Assembly: GCF_000764305.2 (NCBI RefSeq)
Contig: NW_025940754.1
Coordinates: 62,001 to 126,000 of the forward strand
Reading direction: 5' to 3'
DNA from: Hyalella azteca
Lineage: Eukaryota > Arthropoda > Malacostraca > Amphipoda > Hyalellidae
DNA: 64,000 nucleotides
Every line of letters starts with the position of its first letter. Position 1 is the stretch's first letter. The translations under genes were made by a program, and so were the position numbers. Shown here one piece after another: positions 47,160 to 60,172 of this stretch. The notes under the pieces are model-generated. The model was given only the letters and a program-made list of their open reading frames with translations. It searched no databases and had not been told where the DNA came from.

Positions 47160-50100
47160 GATGTCCACGTAATAACGCGAGTTATGCTAGCCAGGCTATT
47201 GCTGTGATGTCCCTGACATTGTATTGCTGATCCTTTCTTGTGGTGATAAATTTTTCAATGACGGTTTCCGCACTTGATGAAATTTCCGCATTATAATTTT
47301 TAATGATCAAATTTGCCAGCACATTACCATCGTTCAATAAACCATGGAACAAGATGAGAATTAACAATATTTGTGAAATAAATAATATAAATAACGAAAG
47401 TTATGAAAACAGATACTACATAAAAGAAGAATCAGATAAAACGTAGGAGCGAAACTTTTTTTTAAATAGTCGTGTCTACGTCAACATACTGGAATCATTT
47501 TTATATTAAAGTATTACTTTTTTAAATTGGTTAACGATGAATACGAAATTTAATTCTGGTTTTAAGTAGGAAAAGATACGAAAAATACGGTTATTAGGTT
47601 GAAGTCATGTAAGAAAATTTTCGAATGACGTACAACGATAATTCTTGCGGATGATACGTGATGAATATTTTTATTATGGCATGCTATATATAATATATAA
47701 TATAATATATATTATATAACACGTGCTTCGGCGTATGTGCAAAGATATGAGGCGCCTTTGTAAGTTTACTGCTTAGTCATGTGATTATGTAATCATTTAT
47801 GACAAGAAACTATGATGACGTTTGCGAGACTAACTAATATGCACGCGATATATGGATTAACAAGTCATATGGCGTCACAATTCCCTTATATGTAAACGAT
47901 AAACACAATGCCTGTGTCAGTCCAATGGACGCAACCTAAAATGTTGCCTGTAGTTACCGAAACTGAAGCGAGCAGCGCAATTATAGCTTTGTTTTTGTAG
48001 AGCAAATTAAAAGCATTAATACTTAATAATAATATGAGATTATGAAAATGTAGCCATTGAACGGCATCATTTCATATTTATCGTTAGAATAGTTTGGTAT
48101 ATGTTACATTTAAAGACCAATTTGTATGCCATTCAATGCAATTGACTCAATTTCTTCACTTGTGAATGCCTTGAAATTTGCGTCGTCTTATATTCAACAA
48201 AAGCAACGGGACCGCCACAAGCAAAATTATACAGTAAATCACCTTTTATCCATCTTTACTATCCTAAATCTTTTTAAGCTAAATCACCTTTACATCTTTA
48301 CTATCCTTACATAACATTTTTATTTTTGTAACAAAATATAGTCCATCATTTCTGCTGAATCTACATGGGAAAATGCTCCTGAGGGAGCTATTTGTGTTTT
48401 CGAAATAATCGTTTTGACTACTAATTCTATGAATTTTTTGGTATCGAGTTACTCTTCAATTCTGCAACATTTCTAAGGAAAATTTGATCCATTGAAAAAC
48501 ACCTATAATTAAACTCATCCATGCGAAAATGTGACCAAAAAATTTTTTTATTTTGTCGCATTTGTCGCTAAACTCGCCTAAATTTAAACATTTCTCGCTC
48601 GCTTAATATAAATTTTAATTTAATTTTGTTTCCCATTCATCGGTGCTATACATTTTCATTGTAAAGTATATCACCACCTTTGCCGCCATCATTGATCACA
48701 GTTGGATCCTGGAATTATTTCGTTTGGCGTCGGTAGCCTCAGATAAGTTGTAGCAATTCTGGTCATCACGTGTAGCCGTTTTTGTCATTCGTGACGAATA
48801 TAGAATGAATATAAATTGTGTGTATGGCAGGAGTAGCTCTTGACTTGCATTGCAGACCACGACAGGAATTGGCACAGCTGCCAGCTGTGGCACAATGTCA
48901 TAGAACGCATGAGTGGCCACGCATCAAGCGCCACAAAGAGGCTTCCCATCTCGCCACAACAATAACGTTCGGAATTAATTCGCGACACTGATGAAACTGC
49001 AATGCTCCAATGTGAGCAACCATTTTGGTTCGAGCAATGTGTTTGCCCATCAAGAAAACCACCACCTTCACTAACATTATTGAAAATTCTTATTGTGATT
49101 TGAAATGATTTCAGTTCAAGGGCTTCGCTTTCAATAGCGAGCAAACTTGTGGTAAAAATTTAGATTTCAATTCAATGTCAAAAGTGGCCGCTGATTAATT
49201 ATAGATTTTCGTGGGATTATTAGGAATTCTGAAGGGGAGAGGAGGGCGGAAGAATTCATCATTCAGGTTTGAAGGGTCCTGAACTTTAAGTAGGCATTAG
49301 TTTGCATTTTAATAATAGTAAATATTTCTTTGTTCGTAAATGTAATGTAATAACGAAAATTGTGCATAGGTGTACTTGTACAATATCTCCAAAAGTTGAG
49401 CACGAAACCGTCGACTTTATTTGTATATCATTCCGCTTATTTCAGAATCTGTAAAATTACTTCGGGTATTGGGATCCGGTATCTACTCAGGAGAGTGTTG
49501 CTAGTTTTCCTTTCATTGTAACAATTAATAATTTCTAATAACGCCTCTATGCTCTCAATTGTAAAAGCTTTTGAGATACGAAATATTTTTTAAAGAAACA
49601 AAGTAAAAAGATAAATTTACCCTCATTGGTTACTGAGTGAAGATCGGCAACCTTGAACGAAAAGATGCTGAACACTGAAAAAATAATAAATTTTATGGTT
49701 TGGCATTGCACGAATTTTAATTCCTACTGGAAATTTTGGTACAATTACCCATCACGCGAAAAGTTATAGTAACCGAACAATGAAAGTAGAAATAAGTTGT
49801 AACATACATTCATTTTCAATGTTTATACATCTTATTGATGGATGTCTTCACACCTCAGGGTTTTAATGTATCGAACCCATCTATCCCTCGATCGTGCATA
49901 ACCTATGTGTCTAACAGAGCACTTCAACAGGTTATTAACACTTTCTGCTATAAACATTAATTAAACTTACGGACTGTTATAACTGATCACCGCTTATTAT
50001 AAGACTGTGTCATAGAAAAGTGAACAAATTGGCAGATGAAAACATGCATTTTTTAAAGAAGATAATTTCATAACTTTGAAAATTGTATGCTTTGTACCCT

Positions 50101-53100
50101 CTCCCTAGAACCGTAACTGCATTTCTCTTGCGCGGAATTTTCCAGGTAAGTGGCCGCTTCTTCCACGTGCAATTTTACGTATGCAAATGGCTAAGATATC
50201 ACCCTAGAGCTCTTATTTTATTCACGAGATGGGTAGAACTGCAGCCTGGTGCCATTGAAAATGAGCATGAGTGCGCTGTACATGTGGTCAGAACGTCAGG
50301 AATACCTACCTGACTGACCACAGAAATGTTGAGACGTTCAGAAATGCCAGTGCGTTGAGACACGAAAATGTGCGGGTAGCCTGAATAATTTTCCGGACGC
50401 TCGTAAAGAAGAATTCATTAAGGTACTCCAGTCCTTTGTCAACTATTTTATTTTCCTTTGGGAATCCTCTACTGTGGTGTCGTTCCTGGGCATTAACGTT
50501 TCGTTAATACAAGTTCATGCGACTGTCACCTGGACAACGCAGTTTAATTTCCCACTTTTTGTGATCAAATCTGCAAATTAAATATATATTAATAAACCTT
50601 ATAATAAGCATTTACATAAAAGATTGGACTCCACGCAATTTTCTTTTCATGTGGATAAAACTATTTTGCGTCTTTTAAATTAAATTTATGTTTGCCAATA
50701 GCGAAATTAAATTTACATTTTTAAACGATTACATGACTCGGGAGAGCAAAACTCGGGTTTTGCTCATTTTATTCACGAAGCGAGTTTTCAGTGAGAGTTC
50801 GATAAAGTTTGGTGAGTAATAACATTAAAAATAATGCATGTTAAAGTACCTGATGTATTTGTGGCAAAGCGACTCGAGTTAACGGGTTTTGGAACAACAG
50901 GACTGAGGTTAACGGAACACGGAGTAATGAGATTCATTGCGATGGGCAAATGTGCCAAGCTCGCTGTATGAAAATTTATTTATCGCGTTCAAGGAATCCT
51001 TTGTCCATGCATGGACAAAGGATTCCATGCATGGACAAAGTACTGCATACATCGGCTCTTCTTGGAGGCTGTTAACCGGTTACCGGTGTCTTGGAGTTTA
51101 ACCAGTTAGCCTACAGAATGGTAAGACCGTTCGAGTTCACTCACGTCAAATTAAGTCGGTAGTTGTTTATGCACTCCTATTTTTATACTTCTAATGCATA
51201 GTTCATTAATGGCCATTTCGTGCATCGTGTCCTCCCAAACATTGTCAAAGGCACACACTCATTTCCCACCAACTTGATGATGTAAAAATTTTGCAATATT
51301 TTCTCGGAATGTTGCGGGCATTTTGAATTAATCTATTGAAGAGTTTAGCTCGTATTACTCACGACACTAGCTACTGCGGATTTTAAACAGTTCTCTTTTG
51401 TTGTATTCTTTTGTGGTGCATCTTTTGATAATGGTTGCCTGAATTTATAAATTGTTGTTTTGCTTTGCAACAATTTTAACATTATAATTTAAAAGATTTT
51501 GTCGTCAGGGCGGTCGATGTGATGCAGCAATGAAGGTGGTCCCTGACGAATAATTTTCGCGTTTAATGTTCATTTTATTTAGGAAGCGAGTTTCCAGTAA
51601 AAGTTCCATTAAATTTCGTGATTAGAAGTATAAAAAAATTAAATGTTATTTTGAGCATAGTACATTTACATTTCTGATTATCACAAATTACTGAATGAAT
51701 GTTTGCGTATGCGCATTGCTGAATCATGCCAAGAACTATGAATTATATATTATAAAGATATAATATGCATTTATCTAATTAGTTTTCAGGTTTTCAAATA
51801 AACTCGCTGCTGCAGTTACGTCCATCGTACGTCTTGCAACGACCATGATGAACTTCTGAGTTTCATGCAGAATATTCATGCCTGGGATGAATTTATGATC
51901 AGGCTTTGGCGCAGCTCCAGATTATTTAACCACCATGAAGCCGAGGCTACTGAATGATTTAAACAAAACGCCTCTTCTTCATTTTGCTTTAATGGCATCA
52001 TTGAGGTGCTGGGAACAAGAAATGGATCATGGCAATATGCTGAGATTGTATTTGTGATATTTTACGGCATACATTAGTTAATTGAGAGTGGCCATACAGT
52101 GACAAATGGTTGGCCTCATCAGTTTCACTTGAAGTTCCAAGTAAAGTTGCATGATAATTTCGTTTTTTCTCGCCTCAATACACCCAAGTTATGCCTGCAT
52201 TTATTATTTCATAAAATATTACAGTACATTACATCGAAGCAAGAGTCTGCGAAACACTAACTTGTTCTTTGATAAACTTGTGTTCCTAAATTTCTTAGCT
52301 TCCTTATGTATTCTTCGAAGGAAGGTCTGAAAGGGAACAATAAGTCTGCAATAATAAATAAGTCTGCAAAGTGTCTATCATAAGCAGAAAGCTGTATGTT
52401 ATCAGTTACTCTGCAGGAGACACTCGTGTTATATGAGCTCTATAAATATGCGATGACAAATCATCGACCCGATTATAAATTCATATAGATAATGTACTCC
52501 AGATATCTAAATTTTTCCCGTCAGCTTCCATCTTCGTAATGTTTAATCCAGTGCTGAGGGAGGGTGATAGACAGGACGCGTTTTCGACTTAAATGAACAA
52601 ATGTTTCTTTTACACTGAAAAAGTCACGAAGATTCCCTAAGCTTGGGTAGAAAATGTTGTTTGAAAATTAAAATAGGTTAATAGATGGGGCCGAAACAGG
52701 TTTCACTTCCAAAATTCGTGAATTCTGATGAGATTGCAAATTTCTGTTCGACGGTGAATTGCAAAATTTGGTGGTGGACCACGATGGGTTGAGAATGCCG
52801 TTGAGTCTAAGGCAGATTCGTGATGCCGACCCATCACTCGCATACAACCAATTAGAAATATATGAATGCGTGTAAAAGAATAAAATAATATTCTAGATAT
52901 TTTCTACACTAATTTCCGGCAATCGCTAGATAATCAGCAGACCATAGCATAATAAAACTAATCGTTCTAAATAAAAAATCTATTCTCGCCTTTTTTCGCC
53001 TGTTTTCAATTAAAAAGTTCACGGTACCGAAATCGGTTCAAAATTGTATCACACAAGATTATAATCATAACATCATTTTTTTTAATTTTTGACAGATATG

Positions 53101-53169
53101 AACAATGAACATTACTTAGAAGATTATTGATCAAAAGGCATAAAAAATCAAATTTGACGCTCCGGAATT
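47160..53169. other. Intergenic, no gene seen
   Basis: AT-rich sequence. A (TA)n-type tract lies at 47684-47720 and a perfect 34-bp palindrome at 50993-51026. An isolated strong plus-strand donor (CAGGTAAGT) at 50143-50151 has a short open frame before it, but no family is recognised. The region near 48700-49140 is closer to even composition without a supported gene. Confidence 0.4.
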
Positions 53170-53265
53170 GTAAATTGAGCTGACGTGCAATGTAAGCTGA
53201 CGTGTAATGCAAGCTGACGTACAATGTAAGCTGACGTGTAATGTAAGCTGACGTGTAATATGTGC
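53170..53265 (+). repeat. 17-bp minisatellite (gctgacgtgtaatgtaa)n
   Basis: Six units of gctgacgtgtaatgtaa or close variants. Confidence 0.92.
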
Positions 53266-53802
53266 TCGCCCCCTTATCTATATATAGCCACCTGACACAT
53301 AAATAAATAAAAAAATTAAATTTATTTATCAATAATACCTGCAAGTTATTACACGTAAAATATTTCACGTACAAGCGAGTGGGAGATCTTCAAACCTTGG
53401 GTTCACTCGCGTGTAAGTTCATATTTAAGCGATATAATGAACTTGTTGAAGAAAATGGCAGCAGAAAAATCTTTTAGGATCTTTTATTATACCTTGACTC
53501 TGGTGTAAAACTAGTTCAAACTATTTGAATGCCTTATCGGTGAATCATTTTCTGAATATTAACTTGCATGCATTTTGGGCTAATAAATGTAAAATTTGTT
53601 TCATTTTCGCGCATCAGATTGGCCGAACAGCACGGAAGGAGTCATCTTTTCTAAAATCTATTTTATTATTCACCTTATTAATCTTTGGGATTTTACGCCT
53701 TATATACAGCATCCTGCCTGTATCTTTCTTGGAATCCCTGCAAATCCTTCAAAGAAAATTTAGAACATTAGAACATTAACATGATTCCAATTCTATTTTC
53801 GT

Positions 53803-54105
53803 CTTCGTTTCGTTGTGCACAATGTGCATCTGCGTACGTCGGGATGACGTCTCGCAATCTTTATTCCAGGGTCGCTGAGCATAAGGGCAGGAGTTGTAGG
53901 ACCGGACAGTTACTATCGCGCCCCCCTCATTCGGCTGTGCGCACTCACGCCGAGCAGTGTGGTGTCCCTGTTTCTGACAGTGACTTTAGAGTGTTAGCTT
54001 ACTGGACTCCGAAACGTTTTCCATAAAGATATGAACATTTGTGGTTTAATCCTTGCTTTTAAATTTTTGGTTAACTTGCGATTTAAGCAAATAAGCGACA
54101 TCAAT
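53803..54105 (+). mobile_element. Penelope-like element fragment, second family
   Basis: The frame reads CAQCASAYVGMTSRNLYSRV, AEHKGRSCRTGQLLSRPP and HSAVRTHAEQCG, the GIY-YIG endonuclease core of a Penelope-like retroelement: YVG for the second motif, the R-x3-H helix of EHKG, and the distal HSAVR-HA. It breaks off after DFRVLAYW and jumps straight into the terminal sequence ctggactccgaaacgttttc, which matches the 57.4-58.1 kb copy. The reverse transcriptase and the endonuclease tail are absent. Nuclease residues look better preserved than in copies A and C. Confidence 0.8.
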
Positions 54106-54990
54106 TATTTTCGTCTTATAGATTGTATTTTTTAATTTTAAACTAATGATTAAGCTGGGCCCTCTTTCCTTTGAGAATTAAGCAAAAAATGTGTGTATTT
54201 ATTTGCATTGAAATTTCTGCATCTATTTGATTTAAACTTCTCTTATGATGCCAAAAATTTCATAATATAACTTATAATTAAAGTATCAGTCGCTCAGTTA
54301 AGAGCTTGCATGCCGCGATTGTTTTCAGAATTCATATTGTAAAAACATTTTTTTATATCCTACCAAATATTAGCAAAGCAATTTCATGTGTTATTACAAT
54401 TAAAATGTATGGAAATGAAAAAAGTGGCCGATTGTAATTCGATGAATGTGTTAGTGCATGCGGTCACGTCAAATGTTGCTCTGCTGAACTGAATATAATA
54501 GGGCGTGAAAACTGTCCTGGTTTGGTGTCAAAATTAATCATAAATGTGCGTTCACGAATACATAATATTGAAGTTTTGAACTTTGAACTATGCCTAAAAT
54601 AAATTGAGAAAAGAAAGCAAGGGACTGATAACCATTAAATAAAATGGATGACTGCCATGACGGATAGAGAAATTGAGCAACCAGTAAGCTGCAAAAACGC
54701 TAGCAAAATTCTTAAGAAGAAAGCTAAAAACCCATAAGGAAAACAAAGGCTTCAGGAGCTAAGAGGCAATGATTCTCAACAAACAATTCTATCTGGGGAA
54801 GAAGCTGGGGATTTCAGAGGATAATCCTTTAATACTGACGTCCAAGCGACTCCCCTAACTGGAAAGAAGCGAACTCCCCGCGACTAAACGCAGGATTTTT
54901 CCGTAGAAAACTCAACTTTTTCCGTAGAAAAAGCAACTTTCTCGTAGAAAACGCAGCCTTTGTCGCTGAAATAAGAAATTAGATGTTTTT

Positions 54991-55124
54991 AGCGCATTTT
55001 CTCATTTATGAAAAAATGCAATATTGTGCTCGCCATGTCCGTCCGTCCGTCTGTCCGTCCATGACTTCACGTTGTCGTCAACGAGAAAATGCGCTCTCTG
55101 TCACTCCCTGCAGTGAGTACTGAG
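54991..55124 (+). mobile_element. Dispersed small repeat with short inverted ends, copy 2
   Basis: Same layout as at 46444: AGCGCATTTTCTC at 54991-55003, the (TCCG)n core, GAGAAAATGCGCT at 55083-55095, then ctctgtcactccctgcagtg. Confidence 0.8.
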
Positions 55125-55489
55125 TTTAATTTTTTTCTTTGTTCCTAGCAAAAGCTAGCCATAATAATTCAGGATAAACTCATATGCACCTTACAAATAA
55201 TAATTTGCGCTTAAAGATAACACTTCTAAAAAGTCAGTGTCTCTGATGTTACAAATGTTTGATGAATTTTTTTTATTTTTAAATAAAAAATTAACTTTTA
55301 AAAAATAAACTTGAAATAAACAACTACCGACTTTACGTGAAAAAATTATTTTTTAACATTTTTTCTTATCTATAAATTTTTTAAAATTGTTAAATAAATT
55401 ATTCTGTCAATTGATTCATGCACTGTCTCCGACTTCACGCAAGTGTGCAAAATATCGATTATAAGATTTGTAGCAGATGTATAGCTCAG

Positions 55490-55795
55490 CGTTCAAATGC
55501 CATCTCTGCAGCAAGCGTTCAAATGTCATCTCTGCAGCAGGCGTTCAAATGACATCTCTGCAGCAGGCGTTCAAATGACATCTCTGCAGCAGGCGTTCAA
55601 ATGCCATCTCTGCAGCAAGCGTTCAAATATCATCTCTGCAGCAAGCGTTCAAATGAGATCGCTGCAACCAGCGTTCAAATGACATCTCTGCAGCAAGTGT
55701 TCAAATGACATCTCTGCAGCAAGTGTTCAAATGACATCTCTGCAGCAAGTGTTCAAATGACATCTCTGCAGCAAGCGCTTAAATAACATCTCTGT
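55490..55795 (+). repeat. 26-bp minisatellite
   Basis: About eleven units of atgacatctctgcagcaggc plus gttcaa. Late units have aagtgttcaa. Frames across it are repeat-driven. Confidence 0.94.
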
Positions 55796-57401
55796 ACAAT
55801 GCTTGTTCTGACGCCTTCACTTCACAGCAATGTACGGTGGCAGTCCAACCCAGAATTTACCGCCGCCGCGGCTTTTGTAAACATCGCCTCTTCGCTTCGT
55901 GTGTTCAGCGCGTTAAGTAATTTCAGGGCTGCTTAGGCTTGAGGTTCAGGCTGACTTAGACATTCTCATTAATGGCTTAGTGGATGAAGCTCCAAATACC
56001 GCCCTGACGTACTACTGTCTGGCGTTGGTAGAGGGATTTATTGCCCTTAGCGTGATAATTTGAGTGCTTTGAAACAGTAACAAATTAACATATCTGTTGG
56101 ATGGTATATGTTTAAAATAATGCGACGGATGGCGCGTTTGCTGCAAAAATAAACATTTAAAATTTCACCCCATCTACATTATCCTAAAAAATTTATTACG
56201 GCATACGAATTATTTGTGTAATTTGCAATTAATAAACTTAATTGAGCATCGCGACGACACGTACAGTATCTTACGTATTGAAAATTATCCTTGCGTCATA
56301 AATATTGGTTGATTTTTGATTACCTCTGAATAAATTTCAATATTTAACTCATAACCATTAATAATTCCTACATCAATAATTATATATATATATTACAAAT
56401 TTTCATGCGATATAATCAACAACAATAGAATTTTATTACACTTTTATGACTATCATCTAAATCTGTCATGTGTTGGAAACGGAAAGATGAATAAAACTTA
56501 TTTTCGATGAATATTTCTTGGATACGATGTTAAATTAAAATTATCATGGACAATGTTTTGAAAAAATTATTTATAAACTTGTATCAACAGTCAACACACT
56601 TTATGCTCACTGGATTTGTACTTCATGAATTTAATGAACTTGTTCAGATGGAAGATTTCTATTAATCTTATTTCAATACATAATATTTTAAAATCACTGA
56701 GACATGCTGGAAGATAAAAAAGCAATAATTATTCATGCTATTAAAAACTCGGTAATTATTTTGTCGAGTTAGAGAAATAATTTAGCAGAGAGGACATCCG
56801 AATATCCATTCCAATTAATCAACGTCCAGTGTCATTATATTAATGGTCTTCTGAGTAGCGAGGGCTGAACGACACTATTTTCTCCACCCTATTTTTCGAC
56901 TACACATCCTCTCTTTGATCGAACAGTACCAGAAAAATGACGAATAAAATGCCATTCAGAGGGATTATTTCCGTGTTAAAAATTATGATTTTACAGTGAG
57001 TATTCATTTCTCAAGGACAGGATGAGCCTGATGTAACTTTTCTCTGGGCATTCACATAGCAAGAGACTAATGATCTAAAATTTTCCCCAGTTAAAATTAG
57101 CATTCCGAATAAAATTAAATGAATCGCCATTTGACATCAATCTTTACAGTACCCATATATTTGTAGCTGTTGTAACCGTGGAATACCATGATCTTCTCAC
57201 CAAAAATCAAATCTGCAATTTCATGAACATGTTAATTTTATATCCAACATCAATTACTTTTCTCCTACTGATTGTCCGGGTTTTAGGACTTGATTTCCGC
57301 AGTATCATTTAACGGCCTGTCTACTTTATGTTTGTGGCTTGCCCTAAGAAGATCTAATACTTGGGTGAGTGCGTATTGGAAAGACTTATAAATAGTAAAA
57401 T
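55796..57401. other. Intergenic, no gene seen
   Basis: AT-rich apart from a short GC-richer patch at 55855-55990. No conserved frame. Confidence 0.4.
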
Positions 57402-57415
57402 ATAAGGTATGAATA

Positions 57416-58087
57416 CCAGGAATTTAAAAGCAAATAAAATACCACAAAAATTCACCATATCTTCATAAGAGAAAACGTTTCGGAGTCCAGCTCCATCGTC
57501 AGTTCATAACACAAAATTCTGTTCAGAAAAAGTTTAGTCCTAGAAACACAAAAAAATCAATTAGTAAAGTAAAATGCACCGACAGGTTTCAAAACGGAAT
57601 TAAATAAATAAGACATGAAACTAACGCTAGTAAGTGGCCTATCTATATACTATTTCAAGAGGAAAGGAGCAAAAAGCGGCATTCAGACTAGGCTTCTGTT
57701 TGAATATATACAGGGATTCTAAATAAAATAGGGGACTCTAAAATTTCTGTACAGAAGCCTAGTCTGAATGCCGCTTTTAGCTCTTTTCCTCCTGAAATAG
57801 TATAGGCCGTTCGAGGATAATAGATACCTAGGACGTTTACTAGCGTTAATTTCATGTCTTATTTATTTATTTCCGTTTTGTAACCTGACAGTGCATTTTA
57901 CTTTACTAATTGATTTATTTGTGTTTCTAAGACTAAACTTTTTCTGAACAGAATTTTGTGTTATGAACTGACGATGGAACTGGACTCCGAAACGTTTTCT
58001 CTTATAAAGATATGGTGAATTTATGTGGTATTTTCTTTGCTTTTAAATTCCTGGTTAACTTGCGATTCAAGCAAACAAGTGATTTTA
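57416..58087. mobile_element. Inverted Penelope-like terminal repeats with 14-bp target-site duplication
   Basis: Two arms of about 300 bp in inverted orientation (57416 to about 57705 and about 57755 to 58065) surround a short spacer. The outer ends match the terminal sequence of the 53.8-kb Penelope-like fragment (actccgaaacgttttc). The whole is flanked by the 14-bp direct repeat ataaggtatgaata (57402-57415 and 58088-58101). The left arm carries the hairpin GGAG-ctgga-CTCC before GAAACG (read on the minus strand). There is no protein left. Confidence 0.82.
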
Positions 58088-58101
58088 ATAAGGTATGAAT
58101 A

Positions 58102-59744
58102 GTTGCAATGCTTGCCAATGAGTCTCCTTGGTTTTAAGCTAAAATGTTTTGCCAATTTACCAAACTTCTGTGACGATGTAAATTTATTCACTGCCAGTTA
58201 ACTGTCAATCCAGTCTGTCAGCTGTAACTATTATTGTTGCACCTAATGGTAGCCAAGCTACTACAATACTTACTGAATCATTTTAGTTTATTTGGTTCTC
58301 ATGAATTGTTTTTTATTCACTTGATTCTAAACGAGTGTTTATTTGTTTTTATTTTTGTTTTGTATAATTTTTATTTCATTGGGGATATTTTATTAATAGG
58401 CGGCATGGCTAAATTAGGATTGTCCTGTCATTGACGGGACAAAATGTGCGGGCAATGAAGACTATTGTCTTTATTGCTTTGACTTGATCATAACTAATTT
58501 GAACTTATGAATGCTGGGTGTTATTTATTTTTATCAAGTAACCAGTTTATGAATTCAACCTGTCATAGCATGCGTATTGATTAGGTGTTATTTTCTTTTA
58601 CAGTTACTGCTTGCTCCTCTCATGCTTCTTGCAATACTCCTAAATTTACATTCTAATTTACAACAATTTTTCGAAATCTTTAAATATTCTTATTCAAATC
58701 ATTGTTTACCATATAACCACTCAGCTGTAAACGAGCAATTAACCCATAATCCAGTGTACTCTATATTTACTGCCATTTTATTCTTTCATCAAACTAATTA
58801 CACAATTCACAACACGGTTGCGCAGAGACATGAGTCCCTTCCGACCAACCCGCTTCCACGGCGCCTGCAAAACTGTCTAACCTATATACGTATCAGTTCT
58901 ACGATATAAACGATAAATGCAGACATGATTCCACTTCTCTATCATAACCTCATTAATAATAAAAAATTATGTAGCCCTCCCCTATTTTAGCATGAAAGGC
59001 CTGCTGAATAATGTTTAATATATAATTTTCGTTCAAGTACCATAATTTGTTACGAATATTTATATAATGGGGAAATTGATGATTGAATATTCAAGAGTTT
59101 TCTTCTATTGATGAGTAAAACAGGCTATATGTTTCATGCTATGTCTAGTTTAAGTTAATACGTTTCTAATGGTCCAGGGTATTCGTAAATCCTGAATGCC
59201 TGATATGTATCGTGCACATTAAATTTTCAATCTTCCGACGTACGACATTAGAGATAAATAACATGGCGCCGAATGCCTGGTGTAGTGCAAATTTCAATAT
59301 GAAATTCCGATGATATATAAGCACACAAAAAAATAATCATGCAAATACTATAAACAAAAATTTAAATTGGAACTTGGTGATCAGTGTAGAAAAATTATGA
59401 TGTCAATCGATCATTCAAATGAGATCAAATGGTGATATAATTAGCGAAATGTGGTCAAAAATAATAATTTATCAACAATAGTCAGAGATATTCGAGAATT
59501 GGATGGACTATAATATTGAACAATAGCAACCCTTGATCAGCAAAAATCAGGGATGTAATAATAAGAAAAATAGAATAAACATAGATAATCAAGGCTCTGA
59601 CATTCAGTGAGTATGCGTGAGATGAAAATTAAGTCTGCGGAGATGCATAATTCCAGACAATCGTTCAACACGAAAGGTATAAAATAATATTTTTAATTAA
59701 TAATATTTCCAGTGTAACTCATTCGACGTTGTGAAGCAAAATGC
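58102..59744. other. Intergenic, no gene seen
   Basis: AT-rich sequence. A 110-codon plus frame at 58577-58909 is Leu/Phe-rich at the start and matches no family I know. Confidence 0.4.
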
Positions 59745-60105
59745 TTCAGTAATGCTGCAATTCAAGCCAGAAGACCTGCAAAATGTGCCAATAATGCTGC
59801 AAATTGTGTCATTAGTTATGCAAAGCTTACCCATAATGCTGCAGGGCAAATCAATAACTTCGTGTCCAGCTTTATATGATGCTGCATATTGCGTTTGTAA
59901 TGCTGCAAAGCACGTCCATTGTGCTGCATAGCGTTCTGTAGTGCTGCAGAACTCGCTCGACTCGCTCGTAATGATGTAGAAGTAGAACCTGCAAATAATG
60001 TAGCACAGCATATCGTAATGCTACAAAGTGCGGTCGTAATTCTGCCCTACGTAAACATAATGTTGCACAGCGGTCTGTTATGCTACGTACTGAGCGTGCT
60101 CGAAA
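59745..60105 (+). repeat. Eroded minisatellite around aatgctgcaaa, left part
   Basis: The motif taatgctgca or variants recurs every 20 to 40 bp. It continues at 60600-60690 (ttgcacagc, aatgctgcag), so the inverted-repeat element between them split an older array. Confidence 0.7.
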
Positions 60106-60172
60106 TGATACATAATTTATATATATATATAATATATATTTGTGTAGTTTGATAGAAGCTGTTCTTTAATGC

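Noticed and set aside
46921..47172. Frames across the 14-bp array on both strands
   Set aside because: The repeat lacks stops in several frames; no domain or start context.
48785..49144. 119-codon minus-strand frame
   Set aside because: Composition is closer to coding than its surroundings but no motif is recognised, and other frames are nearly as open.
50083..50313. Exon before the perfect donor at 50144
   Set aside because: The short frame has no recognised domain, no convincing acceptor and no partner exons. One good donor by chance is expected in 64 kb.
53006..53374. 122-codon minus-strand frame with YTSAYI repeats
   Set aside because: Produced by the 17-bp array and its AT-rich flanks.
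58577..58909. 110-codon Leu-rich frame resembling a membrane protein
   Set aside because: AT-rich sequence commonly gives Leu/Phe-rich frames. No family match and no splice support.
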